Assembly: GCA_963826035.1 (NCBI GenBank)
Contig: CAWGVZ010000002.1
Span: 1-64,000, forward strand
DNA: 64,000 nt
Direction: 5' to 3'
DNA from: Actinophytocola sp963826035
GTDB taxonomy: Bacteria; Actinomycetota; Actinomycetes; Mycobacteriales; Pseudonocardiaceae
Below, piece after piece: positions 62,792 through 64,000 of the stretch. Under the pieces are notes generated by a model. The model was not told the DNA's origin, searched no databases, and saw only the letters and a list, made by a program, of their open reading frames with translations. The number at the start of each line of letters is the position of its first letter. Within the stretch, counting starts at the first letter, position 1. The position numbers were made by a program, and so were the translations under genes.

Positions 62792-63394
62792 TCATTGCCC
62801 TTGCGCTTTGAGTTGCTCAATGACGTCGCGCGCTTCTTCCTCAGAGTTACCCATACCACCCCATCCGGTCATTATTTTGCCGTCGTAGCTCAACCCTACC
62901 CATCGACCCGACATTGAAATTCCGTGCGGGTGCAGGACGAAATACATCGTGCCTTTTGACCGAACTGAACCGTCACTAGCGGCATACCAGCCCATCAGGA
63001 TCTCGTTATCCCAAAGCCGCAGTTCGCCCTGCCAGTGATAACCACCGTCCTCGACTTCGATTCCACGCGTTGTTGTCCGGACGTCGATGAGGTCACCCTG
63101 CTGACTCAGGCGAACCTCTTGCGCCGTGATCACTTCCTCGCCGTCCTTAGACGTCTGCCAGGAAGCCCACCGCTCGCCGGACAGGTTGATCCGGTGGCCC
63201 GCCATCCCGGCCAGCTCGCCGACCGTGATCCGCAACGCCTCCGCGATCCGCACGGCCACCGGCAGCACGGGGTGCTGCTCACCTGACTCGTAGCGCCGGA
63301 TCTGCCGGACGCCTACGTCCGCTGTCTCTGCTAGCTCCGCCTGCGACATGTCGAGTTCGGCCCGTCGCTGGCGCATCACCTCTGCCATCTCCAT
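62792..63394 (-). CDS. Xre-family regulator of the element
   Basis: A 200-residue protein with an N-terminal Cro/cI-type HTH (MRQRRAELDMSQAELAETAD ... VRQIRRYESGEQHPVLPVAVRIAEAL, residues 7-55). The C-terminal 130 residues are a beta-rich domain without a clear match. Divergent from the excisionase-like gene with palindromes between, so it probably keeps excision repressed. Confidence 0.85.
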   Translation of the reverse strand: MEMAEVMRQRRAELDMSQAELAETADVGVRQIRRYESGEQHPVLPVAVRIAEALRITVGELAGMAGHRINLSGERWASWQTSKDGEEVITAQEVRLSQQGDLIDVRTTTRGIEVEDGGYHWQGELRLWDNEILMGWYAASDGSVRSKGTMYFVLHPHGISMSGRWVGLSYDGKIMTGWGGMGNSEEEARDVIEQLKAQGQ

Positions 63395-63420
63395 GCCGAC
63401 ATCATAGGACTAGTTGGTCC

Positions 63421-63450
63421 TTGACATGGGACTGAGACGTCCGCCATAGT
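63421..63450 (+). promoter_or_regulatory. Promoter of the excisionase-like gene
   Basis: TTGACA (63421-63426) and CATAGT (63445-63450) with 18-bp spacing form a sigma-70-like promoter that overlaps a palindrome at 63437-63459, so a bound regulator would block polymerase. Confidence 0.55.
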
Positions 63451-63459
63451 GGCGGACGT
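63437..63459. promoter_or_regulatory. Operator palindrome
   Basis: ACGTCCGCC-ATAGT-GGCGGACGT, perfect 9-bp arms, covering the -10 region of the excisionase-like gene promoter. Confidence 0.65.
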
Positions 63460-63462
63460 AAG

Positions 63463-63479
63463 AGTCCTCTGAGAGGACT
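63463..63479. promoter_or_regulatory. Second operator palindrome
   Basis: AGTCCTCTGAGAGGACT, perfect 8+1+8, 3 bp after the first palindrome in the 150-bp divergent region. Confidence 0.6.
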
Positions 63480-63484
63480 GAAAA

Positions 63485-63516
63485 GCCCCGGCGGTGCTGC
63501 GAACACCGACCGGGGC
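63485..63516. other. Leader hairpin before the excisionase-like gene
   Basis: GCCCCGGCGGTG / CACCGACCGGGGC with a 7-nt loop lies between the operators and the ribosome site (GGAGAGGG at 63535). It could be an attenuator-like structure in the 5' leader. Confidence 0.5.
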
Positions 63517-63546
63517 GGACACACCGAAGCTCTGGAGAGGGCAGCG

Positions 63547-63795
63547 ATGCAAGCCAAGACTACCCGGATGCACCGGGTGCGGGCAGTGGCAGACATGTAC
63601 GACGTGTCGGTGTCGACGATCTACCGGGCGATCGAAGCCGGTCAGCTGGACGCACTGCGCATCGGCACCGGGAAGGCGGGCGCGATCCGCATCCCGGACG
63701 CCGCTCTAGCCGCGTTCGAGGAGTCTTGCGTACTGAACCCGTCCGAGGTGGACGCAGCCGTGATCGCGGCTGACCAGGCGGGAGAGGTGGCCTGA
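63547..63795 (+). CDS. Excisionase-like HTH protein
   Basis: An 82-residue winged-helix protein of the AlpA/excisionase type (RVRAVADMYDVSVSTIYRAIEAGQLDALRIG). ATG at 63547 preceded by GGAGAG. Located next to the Xre regulator with operators between, as in many actinomycete integrative elements where such a gene directs excision. Confidence 0.85.
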   Translation: MQAKTTRMHRVRAVADMYDVSVSTIYRAIEAGQLDALRIGTGKAGAIRIPDAALAAFEESCVLNPSEVDAAVIAADQAGEVA

Positions 63796-63796
63796 G

Positions 63797-64000
63797 ATGG
63801 CTAGGTTGCCGAAGACGACGGCCCGGTTCGGGTCGCTTGCGGTCGAGTTCACGACTGCGACGCCGGATGACGTGCCGGCCACGGTGGCGTTCAGTGTGCC
63901 GGTGCAGCTCAGCGGGGACGACCTGTGGGCGGCGCTCTGGTACGGCGCGCGTTTGGGCGCCGATGAGGACGAGTTGGAAGACCCGGAGTGCGTCCGGGAG
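63797..64000 (+). CDS. Truncated ORF at window end
   Basis: Open to the window edge from ATG 63797 (MARLPKTTARFGSLAVEFTT ... LWAALWYGARLGADEDEL). It follows the excisionase-like stop by 1 bp and so is probably co-transcribed. Only 68 residues are visible; no family recognised. Confidence 0.65.
   Translation, partial: MARLPKTTARFGSLAVEFTTATPDDVPATVAFSVPVQLSGDDLWAALWYGARLGADEDELEDPECVRE

Larger units (their letters stand above)
61603..64000. mobile_element. Left end of an integrative element at tRNA-Ser(GGA), continues past window
   Basis: Begins at the tRNA fragment and carries toxin-antitoxin, cutA, an Xre regulator and an excisionase-like gene with further genes to the right. Two 12-bp-period repeats ACTGAGACGG (61696-61705 and 61708-61717) resemble arm-type sites; another ACTGAGACG occurs in the xis promoter (63431). 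Gene content fits the control end of an actinomycete integrative element. Confidence 0.7.

Overview
The window is high-GC actinobacterial DNA with many GTG starts, 1-4 bp start/stop overlaps, an LAxTG-type sorting signal, PIG-L/mycothiol-type chemistry and 22-bp intergenic repeats. I infer a filamentous actinomycete, probably Pseudonocardiaceae-like (Lentzea/Saccharothrix relatives). It holds a conserved chromosomal core (about 5.7-36.2 kb and 58.2-61.5 kb) and three mobile or decayed islands, each lying at a tRNA gene.

Island 1 (1 to about 5.7 kb) is the end of a DNA 7-deazaguanine modification (Dpd-type) island. A DpdA-like transglycosylase gene is flanked by two DGQHR/DpdB-like genes. All three carry frameshifts, but their ATGA start/stop overlaps survive. 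A decayed tyrosine integrase lies between them and tRNA-Arg(ACG).

Core, 5.7-36.2 kb: tRNA-Arg and tRNA-Ser(GCT); acetoacetyl-CoA synthetase; an oligosaccharide regulon (LacI regulator, ABC transporter, GH3 glycosidase, Gfo/Idh/MocA oxidoreductase, PmoA-family protein) with matching palindromic operators; an HxlR/DoxX pair; beta-ketoadipate genes (pcaB, pcaDC fusion) with a PIG-L deacetylase; a DUF4241 protein, an MFS exporter and two Mce-associated-like proteins; an ABC-2 exporter with a MarR/GbsR regulator; a DUF885 peptidase-like protein; a thioester-domain surface protein; tyrA, an M20 amidohydrolase and tadA with its partner.

Island 2 (about 36.28-58.23 kb) sits in tRNA-Ser(CGA). The complete tRNA is at 58.2 kb and a displaced 3' fragment at 36.2 kb, with 12-bp-period arm repeats near both ends. 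It carries a secreted beta-sandwich-like protein, gene fragments, a three-level nested insertion (an unknown gene split by an ISAs1 element that itself holds an IS256 element and a group II intron), a pentapeptide-repeat protein, a decayed IS1380-type transposase, a DrmB/DUF1998 remnant, a restriction enzyme - C5 methyltransferase (one-base frameshift) - Vsr cassette, and three unrecognised or regulatory genes around a perfect 34-bp palindrome. I found no integrase in it.

A short core stretch (58.2-61.5 kb) has adenosine deaminase, a 30-residue membrane peptide and a Nudix-like protein. Island 3 (from 61.6 kb past the window end) begins at a 3' fragment of tRNA-Ser(GGA). It carries a Phd/RelE-type toxin-antitoxin pair, cutA, an Xre regulator, an excisionase-like gene and a further truncated gene, which suggests an actinomycete integrative element.
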